In this document: positions 6,908 to 8,115 of the stretch, in pieces | Position numbering within the stretch: position 1 is the stretch's first letter | Layout of the letters: each line of letters starts with the position of its first letter | DNA from: a bacterium | GTDB lineage: Bacteria; AUK180 | Direction of reading: 5' to 3' | Length of the DNA stretch: 8,115 nucleotides | NCBI GenBank assembly: GCA_030622125.1 | Contig: JAUXGM010000098.1 | Location: forward strand, 1 to 8,115 | Made by a program: the position numbers and the translations under genes | The notes under the pieces: generated by a model | The model's database searches: none | Told to the model about the DNA's origin: nothing | What the model saw: the letters and a program-made list of their open reading frames with translations, nothing else

Positions 6908-7479
6908 CTTTTTACTATCCCGTTAAAAAGAATATCTAATAATTTATCAATATTCTCTTGTATCTTCGGCAAAGATATTTCTGTTGACCAGGGATACTCT
7001 AACCCTTTCAAAGCAGAGATAATGGCAAATGATGTCAATTCGATATCTTCAATTGAAAATAGGTTTTTATTATTACCATCTATTAAGATGGTCCGAATTG
7101 TTTTTATCTCCTGCTGGAAATTCTTTTCCCGTATCCTTTCTATAAAGGCATAGTGATCAAGATATTCTTCCGTTAATGCGCTATGAATATTTGCAAGTTC
7201 ATTCAGATATTTCATTCTTGTCGTTATGTATGCTTTGAGTTTTTCTTTCGGTGTATCTTCCTTATCTATCGCTTCATTGATTTTTTGTGCCAAAAATCGG
7301 TTTTCTTTTTCAACAACCTCTCTATAGATATCTTCCTTACTTTTAAAATAATGATAAAGGGTAGCCTTTCCCATTCTCGCTGCTTTTGCAATTTCATCAA
7401 CGGTTGTTTTAATCAGCCCGTACCTTGAAAATATCTTTTGTGATATGTTCGTAATAATTGTTTTTTTGTTTTCATTCAC
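6904..7479 (-). CDS. TetR-family transcriptional regulator
   Basis: A 191-residue TetR/AcrR-type repressor and the first gene of the operon. The N-terminal DNA-binding domain is clear: ISQKIFSRYGLIKTTVDEIA (12-31), then AKAARMGKATLYHYFKSKED (31-50), the usual helix-turn-helix with the LYHYFKSKE signature. The remaining 140 or so residues form the variable ligand-binding and dimer domain, in which I see no diagnostic motif. The start is GTG (7479-7477), supported by AGGAGT six bases upstream; no in-frame ATG lies near. It stops with TGA overlapping the transporter ATG. The family usually represses its own operon and neighbouring transporter genes until a small ligand binds. Here the consensus promoter and a possible operator just upstream fit autoregulation. 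The ligand may be the transported compound or a lipid precursor, which is inference. Confidence 0.95.
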   Translation of the reverse strand: MNENKKTIITNISQKIFSRYGLIKTTVDEIAKAARMGKATLYHYFKSKEDIYREVVEKENRFLAQKINEAIDKEDTPKEKLKAYITTRMKYLNELANIHSALTEEYLDHYAFIERIREKNFQQEIKTIRTILIDGNNKNLFSIEDIELTSFAIISALKGLEYPWSTEISLPKIQENIDKLLDILFNGIVKR

Positions 7480-7485
7480 AAAAAC

Positions 7486-7491
7486 ACTCCT
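7486..7491 (-). promoter_or_regulatory. Ribosome binding site supporting the GTG start of tetR
   Basis: AGGAGT on the minus strand lies six bases before GTG at 7479. It supports a non-ATG start that keeps the whole N-terminal helix of the TetR DNA-binding domain. Confidence 0.8.
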
Positions 7492-7503
7492 ATAAAATTC
7501 TCG

Positions 7504-7521
7504 ACCAAAATCGTTTTTCGT
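7504..7521. promoter_or_regulatory. Possible TetR operator (imperfect palindrome over the start site)
   Basis: ACCAAAA, four central bases, then TTTTCGT: six of seven positions pair. It begins three bases downstream of the -10 box and covers the expected transcription start, where a repressor would block initiation. The arms are mostly A and T, so chance is a real alternative. Confidence 0.3.
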
Positions 7522-7524
7522 TCC

Positions 7525-7553
7525 ATTATAGTATTTTTATTCTTCCGTGTCAA
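7525..7553 (-). promoter_or_regulatory. Perfect-consensus sigma70 promoter of the tetR-transporter operon
   Basis: On the minus strand TTGACA (7553-7548) and TATAAT (7530-7525) are separated by exactly 17 bases (7547-7531). Both boxes match the consensus at every base. Transcription should start near 7518, leaving a leader of about 39 bases before the GTG of tetR. There is no extended -10 TG. An unregulated promoter this strong would be costly ahead of a membrane transporter, so repression by the adjacent TetR is likely. Confidence 0.85.
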
Positions 7554-7579
7554 ATTTTTTTACATATTCGTAATTATTT

Positions 7580-8115
7580 TTATTTACATTTTGAATTTAA
7601 ATATTTTTCTTTCCAGATCGGTTCCGATAATTTCTTAAGATCATCATCAAATTTTACCATTCTTTCATAGTATTCATTATCTTTTAATGATTGGTCTGCA
7701 AATTCATCAATCGGCTTAATATTGTCTTTTTCAATCAGTATGTTTCTTCTAAAATTATCATAATGATCACGAATTGAACAGGGAGCAAGCCAATTTTTAA
7801 TATTTCCATCCTTTTTTCCATAGCCATAATCTTTTTGCCATTTTCTACCTCTTACAAAATAATCGGTGTTTAAAGCATCCGCTATGCTTTTACCGTTTTT
7901 ATATAGATCATATAAATTATCTTTTGCATAAGGAATAAAAACACAAGGAGAAATATTACCATTCCAATCAACATAGAAATAACCACCCTTTTTTGCATAA
8001 GCGATACAACCTTCTGATGCCCCTGCTGAATTCCAAAAATCCCCAATAAAATAATGCTTTTCAAAAAGTAATTTTTCCCATTTCTTGTATAAGTTAATCC
8101 TATCCTCTGCCGAAA
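7580..8115 (-). CDS. Radical SAM/SPASM-like protein, C-terminal part (5' end outside window)
   Basis: The frame is open from the right edge to a TAA at 7582-7580, giving 177 C-terminal residues (numbered here from the edge). The section with EGCIAYAKKGG (35-44), YVDWNGNISPCVFIPYAKDN (47-66) and the later WLAPCS (108-113) matches the C-terminal cysteine region of radical SAM enzymes with a SPASM or twitch domain, which binds an auxiliary iron-sulfur cluster; C36, C57 and C112 are likely ligands. The radical SAM core with its CxxxCxxC motif would lie beyond the edge, so it is not seen. The substrate cannot be named. The gene reads in the same direction as the operon, but the strong promoter in the 100-base gap suggests separate control. 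No clear terminator follows it, so some read-through is possible. Confidence 0.75.
   Translation of the reverse strand, partial: SAEDRINLYKKWEKLLFEKHYFIGDFWNSAGASEGCIAYAKKGGYFYVDWNGNISPCVFIPYAKDNLYDLYKNGKSIADALNTDYFVRGRKWQKDYGYGKKDGNIKNWLAPCSIRDHYDNFRRNILIEKDNIKPIDEFADQSLKDNEYYERMVKFDDDLKKLSEPIWKEKYLNSKCK

Noticed and set aside
7556-7582. Terminator after the radical SAM-like gene (TTAC/GTAA stem)
   Set aside because: The stem is four pairs only and is followed by A-rich, not T-rich, sequence on the transcribed direction.
7882-8064. Minus-strand 60-codon frame with a hydrophobic centre
   Set aside because: It is an alternative frame within the radical SAM-like gene, whose own frame gives the recognisable cysteine motifs.

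Overview
The window is AT-rich DNA from a bacterium with an outer membrane. The evidence is a cleaved-signal beta-barrel protein ending in Phe, a periplasmic LolA-like protein, and an inner-membrane RND transporter. The standard genetic code fits: TGA ends two genes and no reading frame needs it as Trp. The phylum cannot be fixed from the sequence. Low GC, strong AGGAG/GGAGGT ribosome sites and this gene set would suit an anaerobic lineage such as Spirochaetota, Cloacimonadota or a candidate phylum, but that is only a guess.

All recognised genes lie on the minus strand and read from right to left. At the right edge (7580-8115) is the C-terminal part of a radical SAM protein with a SPASM-like cysteine region. 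A gap of about 100 bases follows, holding a perfect-consensus sigma70 promoter (TTGACA, 17 bp, TATAAT). Then comes a compact six-gene operon from 7479 down to 484: a TetR-family regulator (GTG start), a 984-residue RND/MMPL transporter, a LolA-like 'outer membrane lipoprotein-sorting' periplasmic protein, a DUF1302-like outer-membrane beta-barrel, a PlsC-type acyltransferase, and a six-helix membrane protein of unknown function. Gene junctions are 4- and 14-base overlaps or gaps of 13 to 18 bases, so co-transcription is very likely.

Read together, the operon could move a lipid or other hydrophobic compound across the whole envelope. The RND protein would extract or export it at the inner membrane, the LolA-like protein would carry it through the periplasm, and the barrel would receive it at the outer membrane. 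The acyltransferase would make or remodel the acylated cargo, and TetR would control the set. Related RND, periplasmic carrier and outer-membrane combinations are known for sterols, hopanoids and aryl polyenes. The cargo here is not deducible. The RND protein carries an unusual charged insert of about 200 residues in its second periplasmic loop.

The left 483 bases hold no convincing gene. Bases 48-293 are a repeat-rich patch: four copies of a GGGACryAYCT-type 11-mer in nested inverted orientation (one pair forming a strong hairpin), a diverged tandem duplication of about 80 bp, and two short tandem repeats with units of 7 and 8 bp. Bases 300-483 show nothing beyond weak AT-rich inverted repeats.
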